Of a stretch of DNA of 16,279 nt, positions 1-7,312 are shown piece by piece. The position numbers were made by a program, and so were the translations under genes. Numbering within the stretch: position 1 is the first letter of the stretch; each line of letters begins with the position of its first letter. Origin of the DNA: Anaerolineales bacterium (GTDB lineage Bacteria > Chloroflexota > Anaerolineae > Anaerolineales > Villigracilaceae); assembly GCA_016928525.1 (NCBI GenBank), contig JAFGKO010000271.1:1-16279 (forward strand), written 5' to 3'. Under the pieces are notes generated by a model, which was not told where the DNA came from, did no database searches, and saw only the letters and a program-made list of their open reading frames with translations.

Positions 1-299
1 ATCACCGCAGCCGAGTTTACCAGAACGGAAAAATGAGATAGGTTTGAGTCAGGGGCTTCGAGCAGCGAATCGACCATCAAGAATACCGAACCCACTTCCT
101 CAGCCAATGTCAGGTCCGCTTGTATGGAAAAAGCCGGGACACCGAAGGTCATGATCTCTTCCACTACCTTCGCTGCTTGCTGGTCCGAATGGTGATAATG
201 CACCAGCACAGCATATCCCTGATACGCCAACGTCAACGCAAAAGCACGACCAAGGCGATGCGCACCACCGGTCACCAGGGCAAGTGGAAAATCAGCCAT
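1..299 (-). CDS. SDR-family oxidoreductase, pteridine-reductase-like (3' truncated by window edge)
   Basis: The first 99 residues of a short-chain dehydrogenase are present; the rest lies beyond position 1. It begins MADFPLALVTGGAHRLGRAF, giving the Rossmann glycine-rich TGGxxRLG motif at about residues 10-17. The next strand ends in VLVHYHHSD, and VLVNSAAV near the end replaces the usual NNAG motif. TGxxxRLG followed by HYHxS resembles pteridine reductase 1 and FolM-like SDRs, where Arg and the H-x-S segment bind NADPH. Reduction of a pterin or folate is therefore possible, but the catalytic YxxxK is outside the window. The ATG at 299 was chosen because an in-frame TAA lies just upstream. 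It is 74 bp downstream of the proline dehydrogenase on the same strand, so the two may be co-transcribed. SDR membership is secure; the substrate is a guess. Confidence 0.85.
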   Translation of the reverse strand, partial: MADFPLALVTGGAHRLGRAFALTLAYQGYAVLVHYHHSDQQAAKVVEEIMTFGVPAFSIQADLTLAEEVGSVFLMVDSLLEAPDSNLSHFSVLVNSAAV

Positions 300-373
300 A
301 TGCCTGTTTTACCACAAAAAACCGTCGCCGATGAAAGTGTCCCTCATGGGGTACGGCAGCGATAACAAACGTG

Positions 374-1339
374 TTATTTTCGGAAGAAGTTCGAAACAAA
401 GAACCAGATGTTCGCTGGGCGCTCCGCCAACCTGCGCATGAAGTACGGATACCAATGCGTGCCAAATGGAACGTACACGCGCACCGGATATCCCTCCGCC
501 GCCAGATTCTCCTGCAAGTCTCGCCGAATGCCGTACAGCATCTGGAATTCCAGCGCTTCCTTTGGCAGGCCAACCTTTTCGGCATATTGCTTGGCAAAGT
601 CAATCCGTTTTTCATCGTGTGTTGCAATTGCAGGCAGGGGTGGGATGCGACCATCCGCGCTAATTGCGGGAGATTGAGCCGCAAGCGCGGCATCGATCAG
701 AATTTTGGACAACAGGTCGAAATTAGCGTCCACGTCCGCTTTCTTTGGGTAAGCTTGCTCTGGCGGCTCTTTGTAGGCGCCTTTAACCAACCGGAAGCGC
801 ACTCCCCGTTCGAGCAGCTTGCGCGTGTCCTCTTCGGTGCGATAAAGATAGGATTGCACGACCAGACCCACGTTCTGGCCATCGAAGCCGCCATCCAGCG
901 CACAATTCAGCAGTTCGATGGTGGTAGTCGTATAGGGTGAGTCTTCCATATCAATGCGCACAAAGTTTTTGCATTCTTTGGCACGATGGAGGATGCGGAT
1001 CAGGTTTTCGCAACAGAGCGAGTCATCCAATCCCATGCCGACCTGGGTCAGCTTGATCGAAACGTTCGATTTGACCCCGGCTTTTTCGATTTCATCCAAA
1101 ATGGAGAGAATGCCCTCCGCCGATTGGGTTGCCTCCTCAGTAGTTGTTGTATGCTCCCCCAATTGATCGAAGGTGGCGACGATCCCCTTTTCATTTAGTT
1201 CCTGAATAACGCGAAGCGCATCCTGGATACTCTCCCCGGCAACAAAACGAGAGGCCGTCATCCAGGCAAGCTTCCAGCCAGTGACCATTCGCTGGGCCCA
1301 GCCAGCTTTCGACAGGTAGATTAGAAATGAACGAAGCAT
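374..1339 (-). CDS. Proline dehydrogenase (monofunctional PRODH)
   Basis: FAD-dependent proline dehydrogenase, oxidising L-proline to delta-1-pyrroline-5-carboxylate and passing electrons to the quinone pool. The 321 residues match the size of stand-alone bacterial PRODH, not the much longer bifunctional PutA. Family motifs run in order through the TIM barrel: SIKLTQ (about 94-99, with the conserved Lys), RIDMED (128-133), VVQSYLYR (160-167), RLVKGAYKE (183-191), IATHD (238-242), EFQMLYGIR (264-272) and the signature YFMRRLAERPAN (299-310), whose arginines bind the proline carboxylate. An ATG 12 nt upstream (1351) is also possible, but a GAAGG motif touches that ATG directly, whereas AAGGA lies 11 nt before the ATG at 1339. 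MLRSFLIYLSK also looks like a typical family N-terminus. It diverges from ctaA. No P5C dehydrogenase is visible in the window. Confidence 0.95.
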   Translation of the reverse strand: MLRSFLIYLSKAGWAQRMVTGWKLAWMTASRFVAGESIQDALRVIQELNEKGIVATFDQLGEHTTTTEEATQSAEGILSILDEIEKAGVKSNVSIKLTQVGMGLDDSLCCENLIRILHRAKECKNFVRIDMEDSPYTTTTIELLNCALDGGFDGQNVGLVVQSYLYRTEEDTRKLLERGVRFRLVKGAYKEPPEQAYPKKADVDANFDLLSKILIDAALAAQSPAISADGRIPPLPAIATHDEKRIDFAKQYAEKVGLPKEALEFQMLYGIRRDLQENLAAEGYPVRVYVPFGTHWYPYFMRRLAERPANIWFFVSNFFRK

Positions 1340-1382
1340 TTGCGGAACCATCCTTCAAAGGAAGATTAAAAACGCCTAATCT

Positions 1383-1391
1383 ATTCTAGCA
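1383..1391 (-). promoter_or_regulatory. Extended -10 promoter for proline dehydrogenase
   Basis: Read on the minus strand, TGC-TAGAAT gives a 5/6 match to the -10 hexamer with the extended TGn motif. No good -35 box is found at 16-18 bp. It would start transcription about 35 bp before the gene. Prediction from pattern only. Confidence 0.45.
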
Positions 1392-1410
1392 TAATTGATA
1401 GGGGTGATTG

Positions 1411-1419
1411 TGTTATACT
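1411..1419 (+). promoter_or_regulatory. Extended -10 promoter for ctaA
   Basis: TGT-TATACT is a 5/6 -10 hexamer with an extended TGn motif and no convincing -35 box. The predicted start is near 1426, inside the downstream dyad at 1425-1440. It lies only about 20 bp from the divergent minus-strand promoter. Prediction from pattern only. Confidence 0.45.
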
Positions 1420-1424
1420 CTTTG

Positions 1425-1440
1425 GGTGATTTAAGTCACC
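1425..1440. promoter_or_regulatory. CRP/FNR-like operator dyad before ctaA
   Basis: GGTGATTTAAGTCACC is a near-perfect 16-bp palindrome (14 of 16 positions symmetric). It contains GTGA-N6-TCAC, the core spacing of CRP-family sites. It overlaps the predicted transcription start of ctaA and ends 21 nt before its ATG, a position that would favour repression. The regulator is not in the window. Confidence 0.4.
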
Positions 1441-1461
1441 TTTTCCAACGACGAAACAACC

Positions 1462-2397
1462 ATGAAACTAAAGATTTTTGCGGCATTCACCTGGGGGGTA
1501 CTCGGCTGGATTATGATCGTTATCCTTTGGGGAGCGTACGTGCGCGCTACCGGCTCGGGGGCAGGCTGCGGCCAGCACTGGCCGTTATGCAATGGGCAAG
1601 TCATCCCGCAAGCGCCTGATGTCAAAATGACTATCGAGTTCACGCATCGTCTGCTTTCTGGGGGAGCATTACTGTTGATTGGAACGATGGTCATTTGGGG
1701 CTTCCGTATCACAAACAGGGAGCAGCCAGTCCGCAAGGGATTGATTGCTGCCGGGATTTTGATCATCACCGAGGCCTTGCTCGGCGCAGGATTGGTGCTC
1801 TTCGAACTGGTAGAAGAAAATTCGTCTGTGGCGCGCGCTTTTACAGTAGCATTGCACCTGGCAAACACTTTCTTGCTTGTCGGCAGCCTGGCATTGTCAG
1901 CTTACTGGGCTTCAGGAGGAAGCGCCATTCAGATCAAGGGACAAGGTGCTAAAGTCTGGCTATTAGGCGCAGGCCTTCTGGGGATGCTTTTGATTGGTAT
2001 GAGCGGCGCCGTGACAGCATTAGGCGACACGCTTTTTCCGGTCCGTTCTCTGGCAGAAGGCATCGTTGCAGATATGGATCCAAACGCTCATTTCCTTGTA
2101 AGGTTGAGGGTGTATCATCCTATCATAGCGGTGTTCATTGCTGGATACTCACTCTATCTGGTGCGTATCTTGTACAATCAAAACCAGGGTCTGGCGCGCA
2201 AGTTACTCGTTTCACTGGTCGTCATCGGCTTTGTACAACTATCTGCCGGGCTGACTAATTTGTTATTGCTTGCGCCTATTTCAATGCAATTGGTACACTT
2301 GTTTACTGCTGACCTGGTCTGGATTACCTATATTTTGACAACTGCCGCCATTCTGGCAAAACCACAACCTTTGTCAAATGTTTCGGAGAACGTGTGA
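1462..2397 (+). CDS. ctaA: Heme A synthase (CtaA/COX15 family)
   Basis: Integral membrane enzyme that oxidises the C8 methyl of heme O to the formyl group of heme A, needed for aa3-type cytochrome oxidases. The 311 residues show about eight hydrophobic segments in two similar halves. The first half has GAYVRATGSGAGCG (24-37) with the paired cysteines C36 and C43, then EFTHR (59-63) with the conserved Glu and heme ligand His62, and LHLANT with His132. The second half has YHP (His219) and LVHL (His279), completing the four histidines. There is no obvious Shine-Dalgarno before the ATG. It overlaps the next gene by 4 nt (GTGA), implying translational coupling. The gene implies aerobic or microaerobic respiration, although no oxidase subunit or heme O synthase is in the window. 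Confidence 0.96.
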   Translation: MKLKIFAAFTWGVLGWIMIVILWGAYVRATGSGAGCGQHWPLCNGQVIPQAPDVKMTIEFTHRLLSGGALLLIGTMVIWGFRITNREQPVRKGLIAAGILIITEALLGAGLVLFELVEENSSVARAFTVALHLANTFLLVGSLALSAYWASGGSAIQIKGQGAKVWLLGAGLLGMLLIGMSGAVTALGDTLFPVRSLAEGIVADMDPNAHFLVRLRVYHPIIAVFIAGYSLYLVRILYNQNQGLARKLLVSLVVIGFVQLSAGLTNLLLLAPISMQLVHLFTADLVWITYILTTAAILAKPQPLSNVSENV

Positions 2398-3896
2398 GAA
2401 ACCGCAATACTTCCATCATTGTTCGCATCTTCTCGATCCTTTTACTGACCGCTACCATCGTCCTGGCAATCATCACCTTGATCGGTTATAGCCGCCAGCG
2501 CAACAACTACCCCGCCGGGATGACAATTGGTGGCGTACCCGTCGGTGGGTTGAGCCCACAGGAAGCTTCTGAACGCATCCTTCTTGTATACACCAATCCA
2601 ATCGAGGCGCAATATGGGGAAGCGATTATCCACATTGACCCACTAGCCGTGGGTTTCGAAATAGATTTGGAATCGATGCTGGCTGCGGCCGACCTTTCAC
2701 GTACCGGGGGAGCATTCTGGGGTGGGTATTGGAACTATCTCTGGAATCAGGAGCCTGCAGCTATTGCCATTCCTCTACGCGCTACAATCAACGAAGAGAC
2801 TCTACGCGACTATTTGCAACTTGAGATTGCCTCCCGCTACGATATCCCACCCGAACCTGCCCGGCCGATTCCAGGCAGCGCCAGTTTCGCGCCAGGACGT
2901 CCCGGGCAAATACTCGATATCGAACGCGCTATCCTTTTGATAGAAGATGCTTTGCGCTCCCCCTTCAACCGAACAGTCTCATTGACATTCCAACGCAGTT
3001 CAGCTTCTCGTCCTACTACCGAGAACCTGAAGATCCTGTTACAACAGACCATTAACCTTGCTGAATATGATGGCGTCTTTGGCCTTTACATGCTCGATCT
3101 GCAAACCGGACAAGAAATCCACTTTGCGATGGACAAAGGCCAAGAAATCAGCACTGAACCGGACGTGGCTTTTACCGCTTCCAGCACAGTCAAAATTCCC
3201 ATCATGATCTCATACTACGTCAAGAATGGACCCGCTGCGCTGGATGAGCGCACGTCTGCGCTCATTTTGGATATGATCCGCAAATCGGAAAATCCACCCG
3301 CTGATGCGTTGATGGAACGGCTGAACGCCTTCAACGGGCCACTCATCGTAACCGAAGATTTGCAAAAAATCGGCCTGGAAAATACCTTCATTGCAGGATT
3401 CTTCTGCAATGCATACGAACCCTGCCCTCTTTTGAAACGCTTCTCTACGCCTGCCAATCAACGGCTGGACGTTTTTACAGACCCCGATCTGTATAATCAG
3501 ACCACTACATCTGATATGGGCATGCTGCTGGCAGATATCTATCAATGTTCCACTACAGGCGGCGGCGCGTTGGTGGCAGCTTTCCCCGGGCAGATCACGC
3601 AGGAAGTCTGTCAGCAGATGATCAGCTTTTTAGCAGCAGACAAGATCGGCGTCCTGATCGAGGCGGGGGTACCCGAGGGTACGCAAGTTGCCCATAAACA
3701 CGGCTGGATCAGCGATGCCGGTAGCGGCGTCATCAAAAATATCAGCGACTCGGCCATCGTCTACACGCCGGGCGGGAACTACGTTCTCGTCATGTACGCG
3801 TACCACCCCGTTCAGGCTGTTTGGGAACCAGTTTCTAAATTGTTCGCGGATCTCTCGCAGGTGGTCTATAATTACTTCAACCTTCCAGTACAATAA
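2394..3896 (+). CDS. Membrane-anchored YoaR-domain serine hydrolase, beta-lactamase/PBP-like
   Basis: A 500-residue protein with one N-terminal membrane segment or uncleaved signal (about 11-32). A YoaR/VanW-associated peptidoglycan-binding-like region follows, starting with GGVPVGGLSPQEA (46-58). A C-terminal domain (about 225-495) resembles class A beta-lactamases (Beta-lactamase2). Its candidate active site is S264-TVK267 (SxxK), S298-EN (in place of SDN) and K435-HG (in place of KTG), all in the expected order and spacing. The protein therefore probably faces the cell wall as an acyl-serine hydrolase, but it need not degrade beta-lactams. The GTG start at 2394 is supported by GGAG five nt upstream and by a 4-nt overlap with the ctaA stop. 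Pairing with ctaA has no obvious biochemical logic. Fold assignment is strong; the substrate is unknown. Confidence 0.85.
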   Translation: MRNRNTSIIVRIFSILLLTATIVLAIITLIGYSRQRNNYPAGMTIGGVPVGGLSPQEASERILLVYTNPIEAQYGEAIIHIDPLAVGFEIDLESMLAAADLSRTGGAFWGGYWNYLWNQEPAAIAIPLRATINEETLRDYLQLEIASRYDIPPEPARPIPGSASFAPGRPGQILDIERAILLIEDALRSPFNRTVSLTFQRSSASRPTTENLKILLQQTINLAEYDGVFGLYMLDLQTGQEIHFAMDKGQEISTEPDVAFTASSTVKIPIMISYYVKNGPAALDERTSALILDMIRKSENPPADALMERLNAFNGPLIVTEDLQKIGLENTFIAGFFCNAYEPCPLLKRFSTPANQRLDVFTDPDLYNQTTTSDMGMLLADIYQCSTTGGGALVAAFPGQITQEVCQQMISFLAADKIGVLIEAGVPEGTQVAHKHGWISDAGSGVIKNISDSAIVYTPGGNYVLVMYAYHPVQAVWEPVSKLFADLSQVVYNYFNLPVQ

Positions 3897-3942
3897 CGTT
3901 TCAAACCACAACTGGTAAATAAGTAAAAGGGAACAGTTCGTA

Positions 3943-3948
3943 TATAAT
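3943..3948 (+). promoter_or_regulatory. Consensus -10 box (TATAAT), likely leaderless start
   Basis: A perfect TATAAT ends six nt before the ATG of the zinc-ribbon gene, so the expected transcription start coincides with the start codon. No Shine-Dalgarno and no clear -35 box are visible. Confidence 0.5.
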
Positions 3949-3954
3949 CAAAAC

Positions 3955-4656
3955 ATGAGCGCAGCACTCGGTATCTATCGTTTGCAACTGGTTGACAGCC
4001 GCATGGACGAAATCCGCATGCGGCTGGAAGAAATTTGCCGGATGCTTGAGAACGATGAGGAGTTGCGCCAGGCCAAAGAACAACTAGCCGAGAATGAAGC
4101 AGAACATAAATCATCTCTACACAAGTTAAAACAGGCGGAAGTAGAAACAGAAAAACAGAAAGTAAAAATCGAACAGACAGAAGCCAGTTTATACAGCGGC
4201 AATGTAAAAAATCCCAAAGAACTACAAGACCTGCAAAACGAATCTGCAAGCCTCAAGCGTTACCTGGAAACGCTCGAGGAACGGCTACTCGGGGTTATGC
4301 TAGAAGAGGAAGCAGCAGAACAGGCGAGAGATGCAGCGTTTAGGGGTTTAGAGAAAGTCCAGGCTCGGTTGGCAAACCAGAATATAACGTTAACAACAGA
4401 GCAGGATGATTTAAAAAAGGAACTACAACGGCTGGAGTCGGAAAGGCAGGCTGCTCTCTCTCCTCTGGACGCAAGCCTGTTGAACGCTTACGAAAATCTG
4501 CGTCAGCAGCGACGGGGGGTAGCAGTAGCCGAAGTCAGTGAGGGAGCCTGCGCTGCTTGCGGCACCACCCTGACACCTTCCCAAGAGCAAAGCGCCCGCT
4601 CGACCACTCAAATTTACAACTGTCCTACTTGTGGACGGATCTTATTCGCGAATTAA
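3955..4656 (+). CDS. Coiled-coil zinc-ribbon protein, COG1579/DUF164 (CT398/HP0958-like)
   Basis: A 233-residue protein. Residues about 10-165 are almost entirely charged heptad-like sequence, predicting a long antiparallel coiled coil. It is broken by the family-typical loop LYSGNVKNPKELQDLQNE (79-96). The C-terminus is a C4 zinc ribbon with C199-x2-C202 and C223-x2-C226 (CAAC and CPTC). This is the architecture of COG1579 (zf-RING_7). Relatives in Helicobacter and Chlamydia act as adaptors that bind sigma-54, RNA or secretion components, but the role in bacteria without those systems is unknown. The ATG lies right behind a TATAAT box with no ribosome binding site, pointing to leaderless translation. 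Its stop is 7 nt before the next gene, suggesting co-expression with the NACHT protein. Confidence 0.9.
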   Translation: MSAALGIYRLQLVDSRMDEIRMRLEEICRMLENDEELRQAKEQLAENEAEHKSSLHKLKQAEVETEKQKVKIEQTEASLYSGNVKNPKELQDLQNESASLKRYLETLEERLLGVMLEEEAAEQARDAAFRGLEKVQARLANQNITLTTEQDDLKKELQRLESERQAALSPLDASLLNAYENLRQQRRGVAVAEVSEGACAACGTTLTPSQEQSARSTTQIYNCPTCGRILFAN

Positions 4657-4663
4657 CCTGCCA

Positions 4664-7243
4664 ATGCCATCTCTTGAACTAGAAACCTTTTCTTTCCTGG
4701 TTGGGTTTATCACAGCCACCATATTTTGGATGCTGCTAGGACGCATGCGACCGCTATGGGGCGAAATCCGGGCAGGCTGGGACAAAAACCGCGAAGAGGC
4801 CAAAGCTCGCCGTTCCACCGGGGTGGAGGAAAATCATCGTCGATCTACTTTTCGTCGCGCGCAAGGGATGCATCTGGCTGCCCCGCTCTTCGCACTAGAT
4901 GAAATCATCGAGATACCTCGCCTGTTGGCCCCTCCTGCTCGCCGAGAGCCTGGCGAGTCATTCCCAACCGAGGACATCACCGCACGGACAATCCCTTACA
5001 TGCCCTCCTGGCCGGAACTGGCAGTCATCTACCACACGCCCACCTTGAGTCTGCCCCGTGCTCTCGAAGGCGGAGCAAATCTAGTTCTTACCGGACAACC
5101 CGGCGCAGGAAAATCCGTTGCACTGGCCTACCTGGCTTCACTGGCTGCCAATCGAGATCCACAGCTTGGGGCATTAAGCGAGAGCATTCCCTTCCTCTAC
5201 CACATTGCAGACCTGCGCCTGCCGGATGAAGATGCAAAAGATATCTTAAGGCCAATCCAGGATGCTGCTGCCGAGCATGCCCCGGTGTTGGACCTTACAC
5301 GGTTGCCCGGCTATATTCAAAATGCTTTTGACAGCGGAAAAGCGCTTCTACTACTCGATGGATTTGATGAACTACCTCCCGGTGAGCAGGCCAAGTTAAC
5401 CGGTTATCTAAAAACGTTACTTAAAACATATTCTGGCCTCCGAGTAGTGACAACGGGCTGCCCGGAACATCTTGATGGTCTGATTAGCCTTGGCTTTGAG
5501 CCGATGACTGTAATGCCCTGGAGCGTCAGCCAGTGTAATCGCTTCATTGAAAAGTGGGGACAACTATGGATGCAGACGATAGCAACCGAAGCCTGGTCGC
5601 AAAGCGTCCCTGAAGAAATCGATCCATTGCTCATAAATGCCTGGCTGAATTCCGGGAATCACGCACTCACGCCTTTGGAACTTACCCTCAAAATATGGGC
5701 AGGGTATGCGGGCGATAGCTTGGGGCCAAATATTTTGGATGCCATTGCAACCCACATACGCCGTCTGGCTCCCAGCGGAACGCCTCTGGCCGCTCTCGAA
5801 ACATTAGGGATGCAAGTAGCGCTTTCCGCGCAGTCTATTTTCGATTCGCGTTCAGCCCGCGAGTGGGTCAAGAATTTTGAACCAACCGAAGAAACGCCTG
5901 TCGAGAGTAATGGAGAAGAAGGGGACGCAAACACAAAAGAAGGTGAAAAGCCCAAGACCGGACCCCTCAAACAAACAGGGAGAACCGGGCCACTCGGCAG
6001 GACAGGGCCGTTGGGAAAAACCGGTCCGCTACCTACTACTTCCAGGCTGCTCACCAAAATGACCGATAGCGGCCTGTTGATATCCCACCCAGGAAACCGC
6101 ATGCGCTTCCTGCATCCTGTCCTTGGTGGATACCTGGCTGGGCGATCCTTAGCCGATATCAATGTGGATGAGGCACTACTTGAACAACCAGATTGGTCTG
6201 GAAAACTGCTGGCAATGCGTTACATTGCTGCGCATGGTGATGCGTCCAGCCTGGCAAATGCCTTGCTTACACAAACCCAGATGCCACTGCATCAACCACT
6301 CTTCGTGGCAGCACGCTGGTTGCGCGACGCACCGCGTGAAGCTACCTGGCGCAACAAGGTTTTTGCTAAATTGGCAGGCTTGCTGCAAACCGAAGGAATT
6401 CCGTTAACATTGCGCGCACAGGCTGTGGCTGCTTTTTACTGGAGCGGGGATCCTGGCGCTACGCCGCTCTTTCGCCAGTTATTACAGACCACCTCCTTCG
6501 AACTGATCCAACTGGCAGCACTAGGGAGCGGAGCGGTCTCCGATCCCAAGGCGGTGGAGCCGCTCTCCAGCATCCTGTATGCGCCCAGCATTTCTGCGCA
6601 AAGAGCAGGATGCCTGGCGCTGGTTGCCATCGGGACAGGTCCCGCAATGGAAGCTGTTGCCCGCGCCCTGCTGCATGGCGAGGAAGATTTACGTCGCGCC
6701 GCCGCCGAAGCGCTGGCAAACGATCCGAACGAGGGGCATGCTATGCTCAAAGAAGGCATAACACTGGCCGATATTCTCCTACGACGCGCTGCCATCTATG
6801 GCCTTGCTCGCATTGAAGAGCCCTGGGCTACTGAAGCACTAGAGAGTATACGGGTCAATGATGATCAATGGGTTGTGCGCAATTCAGCGGGAGAAGTGCT
6901 CGATAGCAGGGGCGGCAAAGACCCGCGCTTGCCGCGTCGATTAACGGCCCCATCCAAAACATCCTGGTTGATCGAGTTTGCAAGCCGCCAGGGGGTGGGG
7001 ATCTCACCCGGATCCCCCGCAACCGAAATTTTATTGTCGGCTCTCAAAAGCGAGAATGAAGAGGAACGCCTGGCTGCGCTGCCCTATTTGAAACGCATGC
7101 CCACCGAAGGAGTCATAACCAATCTGTATCACGCCATGTACCGGGATGATCCGGAGCTGCGTGAGGCAGTCTTCCTCGTGCTTTGCGAGCTGGCTGCCAG
7201 CGGTATAAAACTACCCGACCCCCAACAATTCGGCTTAGCTTGA
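4664..7243 (+). CDS. Membrane-anchored NACHT-type NTPase with HEAT-like repeats
   Basis: An 859-residue STAND-class protein. Residues 8-26 form a membrane segment and a basic stretch follows. The NTPase domain has Walker A GQPGAGKS (144-151), Walker B LLLLDGFDEL (228-237, with the DGxDE signature of NACHT domains) and VVTTGCPEHL (261-270) at the usual sensor position. An acidic, low-complexity linker (about 404-460) carries four TGPL repeats. From about 515 to the end, alpha-helical repeats rich in AL/LA and DP turns look like HEAT or PBS-lyase repeats. Such proteins are usually signal-dependent oligomerising switches; no effector domain is evident here. The ATG at 4664 was preferred to the in-frame GTG at 4631, which lies inside the preceding gene. 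No good Shine-Dalgarno precedes either, so coupling across the 7-nt gap is likely. Confidence 0.88.
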   Translation: MPSLELETFSFLVGFITATIFWMLLGRMRPLWGEIRAGWDKNREEAKARRSTGVEENHRRSTFRRAQGMHLAAPLFALDEIIEIPRLLAPPARREPGESFPTEDITARTIPYMPSWPELAVIYHTPTLSLPRALEGGANLVLTGQPGAGKSVALAYLASLAANRDPQLGALSESIPFLYHIADLRLPDEDAKDILRPIQDAAAEHAPVLDLTRLPGYIQNAFDSGKALLLLDGFDELPPGEQAKLTGYLKTLLKTYSGLRVVTTGCPEHLDGLISLGFEPMTVMPWSVSQCNRFIEKWGQLWMQTIATEAWSQSVPEEIDPLLINAWLNSGNHALTPLELTLKIWAGYAGDSLGPNILDAIATHIRRLAPSGTPLAALETLGMQVALSAQSIFDSRSAREWVKNFEPTEETPVESNGEEGDANTKEGEKPKTGPLKQTGRTGPLGRTGPLGKTGPLPTTSRLLTKMTDSGLLISHPGNRMRFLHPVLGGYLAGRSLADINVDEALLEQPDWSGKLLAMRYIAAHGDASSLANALLTQTQMPLHQPLFVAARWLRDAPREATWRNKVFAKLAGLLQTEGIPLTLRAQAVAAFYWSGDPGATPLFRQLLQTTSFELIQLAALGSGAVSDPKAVEPLSSILYAPSISAQRAGCLALVAIGTGPAMEAVARALLHGEEDLRRAAAEALANDPNEGHAMLKEGITLADILLRRAAIYGLARIEEPWATEALESIRVNDDQWVVRNSAGEVLDSRGGKDPRLPRRLTAPSKTSWLIEFASRQGVGISPGSPATEILLSALKSENEEERLAALPYLKRMPTEGVITNLYHAMYRDDPELREAVFLVLCELAASGIKLPDPQQFGLA
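5957..6031 (+). repeat. In-protein TGPL repeat (four copies) in NACHT linker
   Basis: This encodes residues 432-456, where TGPL occurs at 432, 441, 447 and 453. The spacing is 9, 6 and 6 residues, and Lys or Arg precedes each Thr. At the DNA level the copies are imperfect (for example accggacccctc, accgggccactc, acagggccgttg), so the peptide is better conserved than the codons. Confidence 0.85.
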
Positions 7244-7250
7244 GTTAGCA

Positions 7251-7256
7251 TATAAT
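7251..7256 (+). promoter_or_regulatory. -10 box (TATAAT) upstream of F420 operon
   Basis: A perfect TATAAT lies 56 nt before the npdG ATG; the -35 region is poor. It would give a leader of about 50 nt carrying AAGGA at 7299-7303. It lies just after the NACHT stop codon, and no terminator separates the two genes. Confidence 0.45.
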
Positions 7257-7312
7257 AATGGCGTTTTCTCGCGCGGCATGGCCACTCAGGGACGATTTAA
7301 GGAAAAGTTCTT

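Noticed and set aside
371..940. Plus-strand open frame of 189 codons opposite proline dehydrogenase
   Set aside because: The opposite strand carries all PRODH motifs; this frame has no recognisable domain and is a shadow.
2394..3896. Serine hydrolase as a true antibiotic-resistance beta-lactamase
   Set aside because: The YoaR-like N-terminus, membrane anchor and variant SEN and KHG motifs fit a wall-associated hydrolase; resistance cannot be claimed from sequence.
4631..4663. GTG start 33 nt upstream for the NACHT gene
   Set aside because: It lies inside the zinc-ribbon coding sequence with no ribosome binding site; the ATG at 4664 sits just after the upstream stop and starts a plausible membrane segment.
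4664..7243. NACHT protein as an anti-phage defence system (Avs-like)
   Set aside because: No nuclease, protease or other effector domain and no defence neighbours are visible; the surrounding genes are metabolic.
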